A stretch of 64,000 bases of DNA. It comes from Ailanthus altissimus. Lineage: Eukaryota; Streptophyta; Magnoliopsida; Sapindales; Simaroubaceae. Positions 14,073 through 27,547 of the stretch are shown piece by piece. Made by a program: the position numbers and the translations under genes. The notes beneath the pieces are model-generated. The model searched no databases. It worked only from the letters and a program-made list of their open reading frames with translations, and was not told the DNA's origin. The stretch covers positions 14,869,688 to 14,933,687 of the forward strand of contig OX327691.1 in NCBI GenBank assembly GCA_946807835.1. The letters are read 5' to 3'. The first letter of the stretch is position 1, and each line of letters starts with the position of its first letter.

Positions 14073-16923
14073 TGTAGTAACCAGTATCCACGACTGGTAA
14101 GAATAAGTATTTATATATGTATAAATATACGTATTTTATTTGTATGTTGGTGATACTTGAATTATATATTGTTATTAGTAATATTTTTATAGGTTAAGGA
14201 TATACGATTAGTATTGGGTTTATTTGTATGACTTTAGATTTATTTTAGGGACCAAATTGTTATACTTTGAAAGTTTTGGGGGCAAATTCGTAAATACCAA
14301 AAATTAGCCTCTTAGTATAAAAATACACTTTTAAACCCTAATTTACCATTTTTAGGTCGAGCTACCCATTTTAAGAGAGAGAAGAGAGAAATAGAGGAGA
14401 GAGAAAGAGGAGAAGAAGAAGAAAAAGAAGAAGAAATTGGAAATTTGAATTTCAAGAGGTATATTATACGTATTTCTCAATTTATTGGTATTAATTAAGT
14501 TAATTCCTTAAGTTTTGATTTCTGGAAATATGTATAATTAAGGATTTGATGTGTATTTCGTTTGATGTTGTGAGAATTGATGATGATCTATAAGATAGTT
14601 TGATAAATCATGATGAATTATGGAATTTCTGCTGGATAACCTCTTGATCTAGGAATTTTATAAATTGTTGTGATTCGATTCTGGTTTTGAATTTTGAGTA
14701 TATGAAATTAGACATGTTTAGGATCATCTGAGACTTTGAATCGACTGAAAATCTCGGAAATTGAATTTGTAGTGAATTTACCAAAATGACCCTGGAATTC
14801 TGGAAATTTCCTGTGTAAACAGTATGATACAGTGGAAAATAATTTTTGACCTGCTGAATGATCTTTAAAAATTACGAATTTGTGGAATATGATAATTTTA
14901 TATGTCTAATATGATATACTCGGAATTGAGAATTTGGATCAATGTGGTTGAAGTGTTATGAATTTCTAAAGTGTATCAGCTCATTGCAGTATTTGATTAA
15001 CAGGTTTTTAAAGTTAGACAATAAAATAGTTTTAAAATACTTTTGGCAGTTATTTGGAAGCAAAATATTTATCATGAATTGATATATGTGTCAAGAGTAT
15101 TTCTGTGGTAGTTTTACAATTTTTGAGTTAGTATATGATTTTATAAAATTAGGAGATTGAATACTGTTCAGTAAGTATCTTGATCCTGTCAGGTTTGTAG
15201 TTTGGATTCGATGGTGTGTATGGAATAGATTTTGTGGGAATTTTGATATAATATTCATATATAAGAAATATATATGAGTCAAGAATGATATATTCTGATT
15301 TCGGAGTAATTGGACATCATTTGATGTATTAGAAATTTTTGTTAAGTGTAAGTGGTCAGAATGACAGGTTTTGAGAAACCAAATATTTAGACCAATTTGA
15401 TGTGATAAATGCATTGTGTATAATTTTATAAGTTATTTAAAGTATTTTGTGTGAATTGTGAGGCTTATGAAAGGATTAATCTCCATGGATAGGTTAAGGA
15501 GATTTAAGCCTTGTAGCTGAAAGTGTTAAGAGGTAAGTATACTAGACTTACTACTGGAATCACAATAAACATAATAATTGTTTTGTATGATTTTGTAAAT
15601 GGGGTTAAGAATATGTTTATGATATGTCAAAGTATATTTTGATATGAAATGTGAATATATGTTTATGAATGTGAGCATTGACATTGAGCATGGACATACA
15701 TGTGTTTTTGAAAGTGAGCTTTCCAAAATAAGATGCGTTTAACAAAGAAAGCTTTTGAAGTGTAATATGTCCATGAGAAATATTTTGTGATTTGAGGGTA
15801 CTTGAACTCACTGTTAACTTAGTAGGCATTTTATGTGATTTGTGGAGCCTTTATGTGTGGCCTTTCCTTCGGGATTGGTATATGTTATGTGTTCCGTATG
15901 TAGGGAGGATCCTATTGGTACCTAAAGGAAGTGTGAGTCATCACATTCGTGTGGTGGCGTATTGGTACATGTGAGAGGACTCACCGATGATCAGGGTGAG
16001 GGTTTGGCTTTTACCTTCGGGCATAAGCGTTATATATGTGTGATTTAAAGACCTCACTTGTACTATTCCTCTCATACGGTATGTCACCTACGAGTGACAT
16101 TTGGCTCATTATGTGATATGTGATATGTAAGTCCTACTAAGTAGTAGTTGAGTGATGGTATTCCTATTATGTGTTTTGAAAGAATGTGTAAGCGCTTACA
16201 TGATATGTGATTTGATAAGATTATGATTTTGATTGATCACAGCATATCATACATATGCATTGTGTACATATATGTATTTGTATTTGATATATGAAAAATT
16301 AGTATGCTTACTGAGTTTTATACTCATTATAGTTTATGGTGATTTCAGGTAAATAAAGTGCATGTGGGCTTAGCGGATTTGGCAAGGCTTCTGCTGTTCC
16401 TTGGGTTCCCTAAGTTGCTAGGTTGTTGTGTGTTTCATTTGGGGACACGTGGGATAAGATATTTGGTTTGTCCCTATTGAATAAATACTTATGTATTATT
16501 TCATTGTGTGTGGATTGGATTTGGTTTAAGTTTTATAAAGTGTGGTTATTGGATGATTTTAAGTAAGAATTTGCAATGGATATATTCTGGGCTCCCGGTA
16601 ACAAAGTTGCTACTGGTGACGTAGTAGAGTGTTAATCTCTGAGAAAACTCTGCGTATCTCCGGTTTAATAATTGTCCCAGTCATAATTCAATTGCTATAA
16701 TTCTGAAAGAAATTGAAATGAATGTTTAAATATTGTCAAGAGAAGTTTATATTTATATGTTAGGTTATGGTTGATTTTAGTGTTGAACTTACTAGCAACT
16801 TGCTAAGGATTTCTGTGTTGAATGAAAGTTGAAAATTTTGTGTAATATTATTTATGAGTGTACATGCAGTGAATGAATGTAAGTGATGTCGTGTGTCGGA
16901 TCTTTTGGGTCTGGGGCGTGACA
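14073..16923 (+). repeat. Right LTR of the gypsy element
   Basis: 2851 bases, same ends and same length as the left LTR at a constant offset of 7454. I saw no difference in the stretches compared. Confidence 0.95.
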
Positions 16924-16928
16924 CTTTA
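16924..16928. repeat. Target-site duplication CTTTA, right copy
   Basis: Identical to 6614-6618. Confidence 0.93.
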
Positions 16929-18010
16929 TCTGCCTTATAATTACTAGTGTTGAAGCTAACCTTACACTATATTTCATTGCCAACATGACATTATTTTCCC
17001 AGCTGCTCTAAGCTTAATTTCTTTGCATTGAAAAATCTCATAAGCCACAACTCAGACTTATTACACTCTATATGAGCAGTAGTTGTATATTCAATAACTG
17101 TGCTCCATTGCAAAATATATAAACCAACTTTCTTAATACCCTTCATTATAAGCATAAAACCTTTACTTATCCTTAATTGTCCTTCTTCAATTTTACAAGT
17201 GTATCCTAAATCATCCAAAACTCTTAAGGATATTAGATTTTTATTCAATTTAAGAATATGTCTTACATCATTTAGGATCATTATTATTCCATCATACAAC
17301 CTTATTGGAATTATACCTATCCCAATCATCTTACATGAATTATTATTCTTTATTCGTATCTCACCCATTGCATATTTTTAATATGAATTAAACCAGTTCT
17401 TGTTAAGACTCATGTGGTAAGCATATTTGAAATATATGACCTAATTTTTTTAGTTTTCTTTCATTAAAATTATGAAAGTATCTGTACTGCCATACTCATT
17501 AGATGTCATTACTGCATCTGCATGAACTGAGCATTTTTTTTTTACTTTCTTAGTTCTTTTTATAGTGGTTCCTCTTTAAATGCCATTCTTTTGTACAAAA
17601 GAAATATTTTCTTCCATTAATCCTTGATTTTAACCTAGACTGTCATTTGTATTTTCTTTTTTCTTTGATCTTTCTCTGGCAAACAAAATTATTCCACTAT
17701 TTTTCTCTTTTATTTTTATTTTTTGCACCTTTAGTCTAAAGGCAATCAAACAATTCTCTAGGATAAGATTTTCTCTATCGTATTTAATCATCGATTTTAC
17801 TTTTCTGTAAGAACTTGGTAAAAAATTTAATAGAATAACTACTTGATTCTCATTACTGATTATTTCACCAATATTTGTCAAGCTTATACAGATTCTTTTG
17901 AATTTATTAAGATTCTCTTTTAAACCCTTTAAGAGATTCATCTGAAAGCCAAATAATATTTCTTTTAAAAAAATCTCACTGGATAAAAATTTAAGAATAT
18001 AAAGACTTTA
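16924..18010 (-). pseudogene. Ty1/copia gag-protease-integrase remnant split by the gypsy element
   Basis: Minus-strand fragments are in the order of a copia polyprotein. A Gag (UBN2-like) piece at 17941-17630 contains VVILLNFLPSSYRKVKSMI, matching the usual LLxSLPxSY motif. A protease and pre-integrase piece at 17368-16991 contains LKLNKNLISLRVLDDLGY and ELWLMR. The frame then runs, with stops, up to the CTTTA site and resumes on the far side of the gypsy insertion at 6618. No LTR of this element was located and several stops and shifts are present, so it is an old dead copy. The copia assignment is firm; the clade is unknown. Confidence 0.75.
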
Positions 18011-18108
18011 AGCTTACCCTAAAGCCCCCTTATCGTAGTCTCTTCATTGACTTGCCGCAATACATTATTGGATAGCTATAAGATGATGGTGCTGAATGGT
18101 GATGTGAG

Positions 18109-18605
18109 ATTCCGTTAAATTTAATTGAAAATCTCTTTTAATTGTACATTGACAAATTTGCCCTCAGTTATTATGTTAATTAGAAATGATGATGTGAATA
18201 CATTATATAATGTACACGTGTCAGTTATTAATTAGTTATTAAAAATAAAACCACACGTGGCACACTTTAATAACTTTAAAATTTAATATTCATTAAAAAT
18301 TTATTTATAATTAAAAAATAATTAAAATAAATAATAGTGAACTACCAAAACCGGTGACTACCGTCGTCAGCCACCATCAGTTGCCGGATTCGAGTAACGA
18401 AAATAAACAAAATTTATGTCATTGGTTTCTATTTTTTTTTATATCTACACAACGGTGGAATCATTTTTATCAACAAAAAAAAAAAAGATGGCCAAAAAAA
18501 TAGATCGAAAATAGGGGGAGGGTGGCGGCCACTGCCGTTCGCCGTCAAACGATGGTGGCCACCGTCAACACCCCCCATCGCCGGTCGCGCGTCCAATAGT
18601 AGGGC
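18109..18605 (+). mobile_element. Left arm of a foldback (long inverted repeat) element
   Basis: The reverse complement of this arm aligns with 27548-27975: matching blocks run from a GC-rich core with GACGGCGAACGGCAGT-like text, through GTTGAT, GTAGAT and CCAATGA, then GACGACG-TAGT, an AT-rich stretch, and an outer TTAACGGAAT. The arms are diverged. Long inverted arms with a GC-rich interior suggest a Mutator-like or foldback element without a coding gene. The outer end is uncertain, since the right arm seems to continue farther (to about 28065). The copia element at 18606 sits between the arms. Confidence 0.6.
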
Positions 18606-20651
18606 TGTTGGGATTTATGCTCATGTGCCATTCCAATTTTGTATGAATATTGTATTTTCATACTTATGTAATAAATAAATATTTCATTAAATCGCTAATT
18701 AATTTTATTAGGTAAGATGCTTGTAACATTTCAGATATTATATTGATCTGAAGGAGTTTAGATCAAGTCTAAAGAGTTAGAGCCTTATCTGAAATAAGAC
18801 AAAGACCTGATAATATACTTACAATGACATAGTTGCAAATAGTTGCACGCGTTGCTAAGAAATATCATTGTGTAAATATGTTCTCAAATTAAATGTTCCC
18901 GATCTATTTCCATCGATACAAGGTTTATTGAATGGAACCGATTTATATAGATCAGTGTATGTCCATATTTAGATAGTCCAGATAGTTTATCTTAACAAAC
19001 TATGAGTTTAATAAAGCTCATATAGATATACATATATTTAGTAAGGACTGGATACTAAACTAGACTCAATGAAGACCTCTAGTAGATTTCTTATAAATCC
19101 GTCAGTGGAGGGTCTTCTCGAGTTGAGTAGTATTCGTGGTCCTTAGACTTGAGCACCATGGTGGGCTTATGAGTGATCCATCATACTTAAGTTCCACACA
19201 TGTCAGAGACCTTTTATGGTCTAACCGCTGGGTGTCGCTAGGTATGGTTTAATGCTTATAGAGTCTAGTGTGTGTAGATATGGGATTCGCCAGCTCATAT
19301 GAGTGAGTTAAATATCCAGATACTCTAAGATTGTATTCTAGGAAGTCTTATGGCTATAAGCATTTAACTCGGGAAAGAGTTTCCTGTAGAGTAAATAATA
19401 TTGCAAATGAATTTGCATATATTATTTATTGGAATACGAATTAAAAGAGATAAGTTTATGGTTGAGTAATAAGGGATTTGACGCTATTGATCTATGTCTC
19501 CACTCTTCCAGGATATTAATGATTAAGGGATTGTATGAATATGGATTAACCTTAACTTGTATAGTTTAGCTCGGCATTTTGTATTATCCATAACGTGTGG
19601 GGGAGGAGGGCATCGATTATGGATTTACAGAAATGTTCCGTGAGATAAAATGGGTGTAAGCCTAGGGAGTCTCACTATATGAAGTGTACGCGTTGAGCAC
19701 GTGAGTAGCGCACTGGATCAAATTGTTCGATCTGGGAAGTTTTAAAAAATATGAATTTATTTAAGAGTCTTTCGGGGAGTAGCTAAGGTTTAATTGTTAA
19801 ACTTAAAATTATGTCAAGTAAAATTTGACACTTTTATCTACCTAATATATGTCTTTAATAATTTGTATGGATACTAATTTAAGTATTATTAGATAAAACT
19901 TTTATTTAAAAAAAAAATGAAAATGAAAATTTTCATCGACAATATATGATATATAAAATCAAATACAATTATCATTTTTATTTGTTGTTTTCTTCCTATT
20001 AGATTATTATATAATATATGAAATCAAAGTATACGGTAGCAATTTTTTAATCAATTAATGTCATTCTTTGTATGTTGATTCAATTGAAAATAGCAAGAGG
20101 TGGCAACGTTTTTGTCACTATTTACTTTAGAATTTTGCCACCATATTGAAGCATTAACTAAACATTGAGAATGTCTTGTCATACTTCAATACTTGGCACT
20201 TTAAAGCTCATGTCATTGGTTGATAAAGAGTCAAACTTTGCCTATAAATATAGTAAATAACCGAAAGAGATGAATAGCATGGTTATGAATCTAAAAATTA
20301 TACGAATTCCTTTGTTATTTTCAGTAAGTAAATTTAAGTACTTATGGTTAGTGTTAACTTTTAACATTTAAACAGAAGCAATAATATTCAATATTAACTT
20401 GAGAGATAAAATAATAGAAGTAATTTAAATAGTTCTAAAAATAGAAAGTTATTATTTTAGCTTGTGGAAGCCCATCACGTCTCCAATTAGAATTATTCAA
20501 AGCACGCTTTAAGGGTGAGTCCCCTGATCTCATTAGTGTAATGAGATTATTTTAATGTATATTATATTTTCGCTGTATTGCACATGTGTTATGCTATTAT
20601 TATTAAATTATTTAATTATGCACACAAGTGCACACGCACACAACACCAACA
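18606..20651 (+). repeat. Left LTR of the copia element
   Basis: 2046 bases, TGTTG...CAACA, with a TATA box TATAAATA at 20243-20250. Confidence 0.92.
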
Positions 20652-20655
20652 AAAT

Positions 20656-20667
20656 TGGTATCAGAGC
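20656..20667 (+). promoter_or_regulatory. Primer binding site, initiator tRNA-Met
   Basis: TGGTATCAGAGC begins 5 bases after the left LTR. Confidence 0.9.
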
Positions 20668-21490
20668 ACCGTGCTGTGTGCTTATATTTAAAGTGTACGT
20701 GGCATAATTTAATTACGCCGGTTACTTTAAATATTTATTTTTTAGAGTTTAAAAATAAATAGTTTATTTTTGGCAATTTATAATTATTATAAATGTGATA
20801 AATATTGTAGGATCATTTGTTTGTGTTTGTGATCACAATGGGAGCTCTACTGGTGGGGGTTAGTTGTGTTTGCACAAAACAAATGTGTGATTAAGAATCA
20901 CAGCCCTATGAGATGTGGATAGAATTAAGTAATCTCTCTTAATTAGATTTAATTGTGTACCATTATGAGATAATATTACACGTTGATCCATTATGAGATA
21001 ATACTACCCTCACGGTTAAACATAAGATGAGGTAAATATATACGAACGTATTGCCCAATATTGCTAAAGCGTGAGGGTAGTATTAATAATATATATTTGA
21101 TTATTGATAAGTTAATCTGAAATACACTTATCCAATATTACTAAAGCGTGAGGATAAGATGTATTTAGAATCAGTGATAAGAGCTGCATAAAATGCAATT
21201 AACAAGAGTTGTCTACCGTTTGAATTTTACAATAGCCAATATTGTTAAAGTGCGAGGTCTGAGTAAAATGGCAAATGGATCTACTTTCTGTTGTAGATCC
21301 ATTTGCCATTTAAAGAGTTTAAATTTGTTCTTTTATCTTTTGAGAGATTTAGGGGATTATGTAATGCAGTGGGAGGGTGTTTTAGATTTAAAAATGTATA
21401 ATTTGATTATATCCTTAATCTAAAATGAAATTTAGCGATTGAAATATTTATTTTCTACTAATATCTCTTATTTTCTCTTGTGAAGATAAA

Positions 21491-24400
21491 ATGACTTTAT
21501 TTAATCCGTTGGCACACATATTGGATGCCACTTTAAAGGTATTGAAAACTATAGAGACTGGTTGACGAATCTAAGAATTATTCTTGATTCTGAAAATTTT
21601 GGATATGTAATAGATCAGCGTATGCCCACATGCATTTCTGATGAAGCCACCCCAGAGGAGAGGGTGACTTATTAGAAATGGCTGGATGATGATTTAAAAG
21701 TTAAATCTTACGTCATTGTCTCTATGTATACAGTTTTACAGAGAGAGCATGATCATATATGTGATGCTTTTAGTATTATGCTCCATCTGAATGAGCTATT
21801 TGGCGACCGTCCTCAGATTTAGGCATATAGGGTTGTTAAATCCCTTTTTTAGTGTAGATTTTCTGAGGGCAGTCCAGTCAGTCCCCATTTCTTCAATATG
21901 ATTTCTATAATTAAGAGGTTTGAGACAATGGACATTACACTGAACAAAACTCTGAGAAATAGTTTGATTCTTCGGTCGCTTCCAGGGTCTTTTAGATAGT
22001 TCATAATAAATTTTAATATGCAGGGAATGACCCCGTCTTATGCTGAACTTCACAATATGTTGAAGACAACAGAAGAGGACATGAACAAAGTAGGATCGTC
22101 CTTCTTTGTTCAGGGTGCTTCATCTTCTATTCCTAGGACTTCTGGGAAGCCTAAAGGAAAGAAGAAAAAGAAGGTGAGGCAGGCACTCAGGATTTGTCCT
22201 CAAAAGCGACCCATATTCAAACCACAGAAAAAAGATAAAGGAAAATGTTTCCACTGTGGTGAAGAAGGACACTTGAAGAGAAATTGCCAGAGATACCTTG
22301 CCTCAATGAAAAGAATCCCTCAGGTATATGTTTAACTATTATTGACATTTCTTTAGCATAAGATGCTAATTCTGATTGGGTATTGGATACTACTTCTCTT
22401 TCTCATATCTATAATATGTTGTAGGGTTTGAGGGAAGTTAAACTGTTACAACCGAGAGAGATTCAGCTTTGTGTTAAAAATGGAGATTTTCTTCAAGTCG
22501 AGGCTGTGGAACATTTAAATTTACATCTCTCATGTAATATAACTATAGTGTTGTATAACTCTCTTTTTGTACCCTATATTTTAAGATAAATAATATCCCT
22601 TTCTGTACTTGATAGTGAGGGTTATCATATGTATATACGGAATCGTTCCTTATGTTTATATGATATGCATAATATTTTGATAGCTGATTGTCAGTTAATT
22701 AATGGTCATTATATTTTAAATACAACACAAAATGTCATGAATGTACAAGTAATCACAGCAAGAAGTTCAGGAACTTTCAATGAAACAGAATTGTGGCATA
22801 TGAGATTGATTCATATAAGCGTTAGACGCCTATCCCGTTTGATTAAGAATGATCGAATACCTGATTTAATCATAGAACCTTATCAAGTTTATGAATCATA
22901 TATTCAATGAAAGATGACAAAATCTCCTTTTATTAGTGTTAGACACCATGCCATTGGTTTATTGGAACTTATACATAGTAATGTATGTGGTCCAATGAAT
23001 CATGCTGCTATGGGTGGATTTCAATACTTTGTAACCTTTATTGATGATTTGTCACGATATGGTTACGTGTTTTTTTATGAGATACAAGTCTGAAACCTTT
23101 GAAAAATTCAAGAAATGTAGACTTGAAGTAGAGAAACAAACCGGTATGTATGTCAAATGCCTTCGATCAGATTGAAGCGGTGAATACATAAGCTGTGAAT
23201 TTTTAAATTATTTAAGGGAGAATGGAATTCTTGCTCAGTATAGCCCTCCAGCTACTCCGCAGCACAATGGTGTTTCAGAGAGGAGGAATCAAACTTTATT
23301 AGATATGGTTCAATCAATGATGAGTTTCACTGATCTCCCTGAATATCTTTAGGGCTATGCTCTACATACTGCTGCTCATGTATTAAATAGAGTTCCGTCT
23401 AAAACCGTTCCTTCCACTCCTTATAAGATATGGACTTGAAGGAATCCAAGTCTTAAATATTTTAAGATTTATGGTTATCCTACTTATGTAAAAGTTACAC
23501 AATAGGATAAACTTGTACCCCGGGGGTACAAGTATCGGTTCATTGGTTATCCAATGAACTCAATAGGTTACCAATTTTATGATCCTGAGAAACAAAATGT
23601 GTTCGTTGCTCGGAATGCTACTTTTCTAGAGAAATAATTTCTCATAGATCATGTGGATTGTAGAAAGATTAATCTTGATGAATTCAATCAAAATGAATCA
23701 CAGATGAAACCACAGGCTCAATCGAACAAATTATATTTTACACACCCTTTACGTAGGTAAAAAAGAATATCAAGGCAACCTGAAAGGTATGGTATGATAC
23801 CTGAAGGTACCTCTGAGATTTTCTTAGTAGAAGAAAATGATACTTTAACCTATAGAGAGGCAATATTGGATATTAATTCGGGAAAATAGTAGGATGCCAT
23901 GAAATCTAAAATTGACTCTATGCATCAGAACCAAATCTGGGACTTGGTTGAGCTTCTGAAATGAATAATTCTTATCGGTTGTAAATGGGTTTACAAGAGG
24001 AAGCGTGGGCCCGATGAAAAGGTAGAGACCTTCAAAGCCTGTCTGGTAGCAAAGGGTTATACTCAACGATCTGGGATCAATTTTGAGAAAACCTTTGCAC
24101 CAGTTGCGATACTTAAGTCAATAAGGATTTTATTAGCAATTGTTGTATACTATGACTTTAAAATTTGGCAGATAGATGTAAAGACGGCGTTCTTAAATGG
24201 ATATCTCAATGAAGAGATATTCATGGAACAGCCTGAAGGTTTTGCATCCAGCCTTTCTTCTGGTTTTGTATGCAAATTGAAAAAGTCAATTTATAAACTT
24301 AATCAAGCTTCCCGAAGTTGGAATCTTCATTTTGATGAGGTAATCAAAGGGTCTGGTTTCATAAAAAATGAAGAGGAGGCATGTGTGTATAAAAAGGTTA

Positions 24401-25416
24401 GTAAGAGCATGGTTGTCTTCTTAATTCTTTATGTAGATAACACACTGATCATTGAAAATGATATCGGTATATTACAGTCAGTGAAAAGTTACCTTAGTAA
24501 GAATTTCTCCATGAAAGATTTGGGAGAAACTTTCTATATACTGGGTATAAAGCTTTATAGAAATAGAGTTAAGAGGCCCATAGGACTCTCCCAATCTTCA
24601 TACATTGATAATGTCTTAGAAAGGTACAGTTTTAGTAACTGTAAGACAGTTAATATACCTTTTAAATATGACATTCATCTTTCGAGAAAAATGTATCTTC
24701 AGAAGGAAGATGAGAGGGTTAAAATGTCTAACATTCCTTATGCATCAGATGTTGGAAGCTTGATGTATGCAATGATATGTACGAGACCTAATATCAATAT
24801 GGCTGTAAGTGTTACGAGCCGGTACCAGTCTGATCCAGGTGACAGCCATTGGATGGCAGTCAAACATGTCCTTAAATATCTTAAGGGTACAAATGATAAG
24901 TTTATCATATATGGAGAAAATGACTTACAGGTAAGAGGTTACACTGACTCAGACTTTCAGTCTAATCCGGATGATAGAAAGTCCACATCCGAATATGTGT
25001 TTATTCTTAATGGTGTTGCCATAAGTTAGAAGAGTGTCAAACATGGATTCACAACTAATTCTACCACAGAGGCAGAATACATTACAACTTCAGAAGCAAC
25101 AAAAGAAATAGTGTGGATAAAGAAGTTTGTCACAAAACTTGGTATAGTCCCAAGTTTCGTGGATCCTATCCCATTATATTGCGACAACAACGGGGCTATA
25201 GCACAGGCGAAAGAGCCAAGAGCACACTAGAGATCTAAACATGTGGAGAGAAAATACCACATTGTTAGAGAGATCTTGGCTTGAGGAGATGTTATTTTTT
25301 ATAGAGTTGATTTTATAAATAATGTAGCGGACCCACTCACTAAGGCTTTAACTCCAAAAGTGTTTAAGAAACACGTGGAGTCATTAGGTATTAAATACCA
25401 CTACGAATGGCACTAG
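21491..25416 (+). pseudogene. Copia gag-pol, inactivated
   Basis: The polyprotein that once encoded Gag, protease, integrase, reverse transcriptase and RNase H is broken by many TAG/TGA codons and shifts. Recognisable in order: Gag from the ATG at 21491 (FNPLAHILDATL, then a shift into NYRDWLTNLRIILDSE); zinc knuckle CX2CX4HX4C at 22246-22287; pre-integrase ELWHMRLIH near 22790; integrase core (HSNV-like motif near 22975, PQHNGVSERRN near 23260); reverse transcriptase from about 23985, with an intact stretch at 24223-25029; RNase H with TTEAEY near 25065; and an ADPLTKAL tail ending near 25416. The reverse transcriptase catalytic YVDD reads YVDN, with Asn encoded at 24439-24441, so the enzyme would be dead even without the stops. 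Confidence 0.9.
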
Positions 25417-25428
25417 AGCAAGTGGGAG
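25415..25428 (+). promoter_or_regulatory. Polypurine tract of the copia element
   Basis: AGAGCAAGTGGGAG ends one base before the right LTR and resembles the AAGTGGGAG tract common in plant copia elements. Confidence 0.75.
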
Positions 25429-25429
25429 T

Positions 25430-27547
25430 TGTTGAAATTTATACTCATGTGTCATCTCAATTTTGTATGAATATTATTTTTTCATACTTATGTAATAAAT
25501 AAATATTTTATTAAATCACTAATTAATTTTATTAGGTAAGATGCTTGTAACATTTTGGATATTATATTGATCTGAAGGAGTTTAGATCAAGTTTAAAGAG
25601 TTAAAACCTTATCTGAAATGTAATAAAGACCTGAGAATATACTTGCAATGACATAATTGCAAGTGTTGCTAAGAAATATCATTGTGTAAATACGTTCTCA
25701 AATTAAATGTTCATGATCTATTTTCATCGATGCAAGATTTATCGAATGGAACCGATTTATATAGATCAGTGTATGCCTATATTTAGATAGTCCAAATGGT
25801 TTATCTTAGCAAACTATGAGCATAGTGAAGCTTATATAGATATACATGTATTTAGTAAGGACTGGATACTGAATTAGACTCAATGAAGACTTCCAACAGA
25901 TTTCTCATAAATTCATCAGTAGAGGGTCTTTTCGAGTTGAATAGTATTCATGGTTCCTAGACCTGAGCACCACGATGGGCTTATGAGTGATCCACCATAC
26001 TTAGGTTCCACACATATCAGAGACCTTTCATGGTCTGACCGCTGGGTGTCGCTAGGTATGGTCAGATGCTTATGGAGTTCGGTGTGTGTAGATATAGGAT
26101 CCGTTAGCTCATATGGATGAGTTAAATATCCAAATGCTCTAAAATTGTATTCTAGGAAGTCTTATGGTCATAAGCATTTAACTCGGAAAAGAGTTTCCTG
26201 TGAAGTAAATAATATTACAAATGAATTTGCATATATTATTTATTAGAATACGAATTAAAAGAGATAAGTTTATGGTTGAGTAATAGGGAACTTGACGCTA
26301 TTGATCTATGTCTCTATTCTTTCAGGATATTAATGATAGATGGATTATACGAATATGGATTAACATCAACTTGTATGGTTTAGTTCGTCATTTTGTATTA
26401 TCCACAACGTGTGTGTGTGGAGCATCGATTATGGACTTATAGAAATGTTTCATAAGACAAAATATGTGTAAGTCTAGGGAATTTCACTAAATAAAGTGTA
26501 CGCGTTGAGCACGTGGGTAGCGCACTGAATTAAATTGTTCGATCTGAGAAGTTTTAAAAAATATGAATTTATTTAAAAGTCTTTGAGGAGTAGCTAATGT
26601 TTAATTGTTAAATCTAAAATTGTCAAGTTAACCTAAAATTGTGACAAGTGAAATTTGACAATTTTATCTATCTAATATATGTCTCAAATTATGTCAATAA
26701 TTTATATGAGTACTAATTTAAGTATTATTAGATAAAAAATTTATTTAAAAAAAAATAAAAATGAAAATTTTCATCAACAGTATATGATATATGAAATCAA
26801 ATACAATTATCATTTCCATTTGTTGTTTTCTCCCCCACTGGATTATTATATGATATATGAAATCAAAGTATACGGTGGCAATCTTTTAATAAATTAATGC
26901 CATTCTTTGTATGTTTATTCGGCCAACAAAATTCATGCTAAGCAAAAGAAGACTTTTCAATTAAATTTGATTCAATTGAAAATAGTTAGAGGTGACGATG
27001 TTTTTACCACCATTTGCTTTAGAATTTTGCCACCATATTAAAGCATTGACTAAACATTAAGAATGCCTTGTCATGCTTCAACACTTGGCACTTTAAGCTC
27101 GTGTTATTAGTTGATAAAGAGGCAAACTTTGCCTATAAATATAGTAAATAGCCGAGAGATGAATAGCATGGTTATGAATTCAAAAGTTATACGAATTCCT
27201 TTAATATTTTTAATAAGTGAATTTAAGTACTTATGTTTAGTGTTAATTTTTAACATTTAAATAGAAGCAATAATATTTAATATTAACTTGAGAAATAAAA
27301 TAATAAAAGTAAGAGTTGCTTCAAATAATTTTAAAAATAAAAAGTTATTATTTTAATTTGTGGAAGTCCACCATGTCTCTAACTAGAATTATTCAAAGTA
27401 CACTTCAAAGATAAATCCTCTAATTTTATTAGTGTAATAAGATTATTTTAATGTGTATTATATTTTCGCTGCGTTGCACATGTGTTATGCTATTATTATT
27501 AAATTATTTAATTATGTACACAAGTGCACACGCACACAACACCAACA
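25430..27547 (+). repeat. Right LTR of the copia element
   Basis: 2118 bases, TGTTG...CAACA, TATA box TATAAATA at 27134-27141. It is clearly related to the left LTR but has many substitutions and small indels, including an extra stretch near 26925-26965. Confidence 0.92.

Larger units (their letters stand above)
6619..16923 (+). mobile_element. Complete Ty3/gypsy chromovirus-type LTR retrotransposon (Tekay/Del-like)
   Basis: The element is 10,305 bases long. It has two equal 2851-base LTRs starting TGTAG and ending TGACA, a primer binding site, one gag-pol frame, a polypurine tract and a CTTTA target duplication. The constant 7454-base offset along the LTRs and the identical text in the stretches I compared mean that few or no mutations have accumulated since insertion. 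It landed in an older copia remnant of opposite orientation. Very long LTRs, a fused gag-pol and a C-terminal chromodomain-like region suggest the Tekay/Del chromovirus clade; this placement is inference. Three related copies in the window (two solo LTRs and this one) show the family is active or was recently active here. Confidence 0.95.
18606..27547 (+). mobile_element. Decayed Ty1/copia LTR retrotransposon
   Basis: The element is 8942 bases long, with LTRs starting TGTTG and ending CAACA, and an AGGGC target duplication (18601-18605 and 27548-27552). It has a primer binding site, degenerate gag-pol and a polypurine tract. The LTRs differ in length (2046 and 2118) and at many positions, and the coding region holds many stops and frameshifts, so the insertion is much older than the gypsy element to its left. 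A solo LTR of a related family lies at 39310-41441. Confidence 0.93.
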
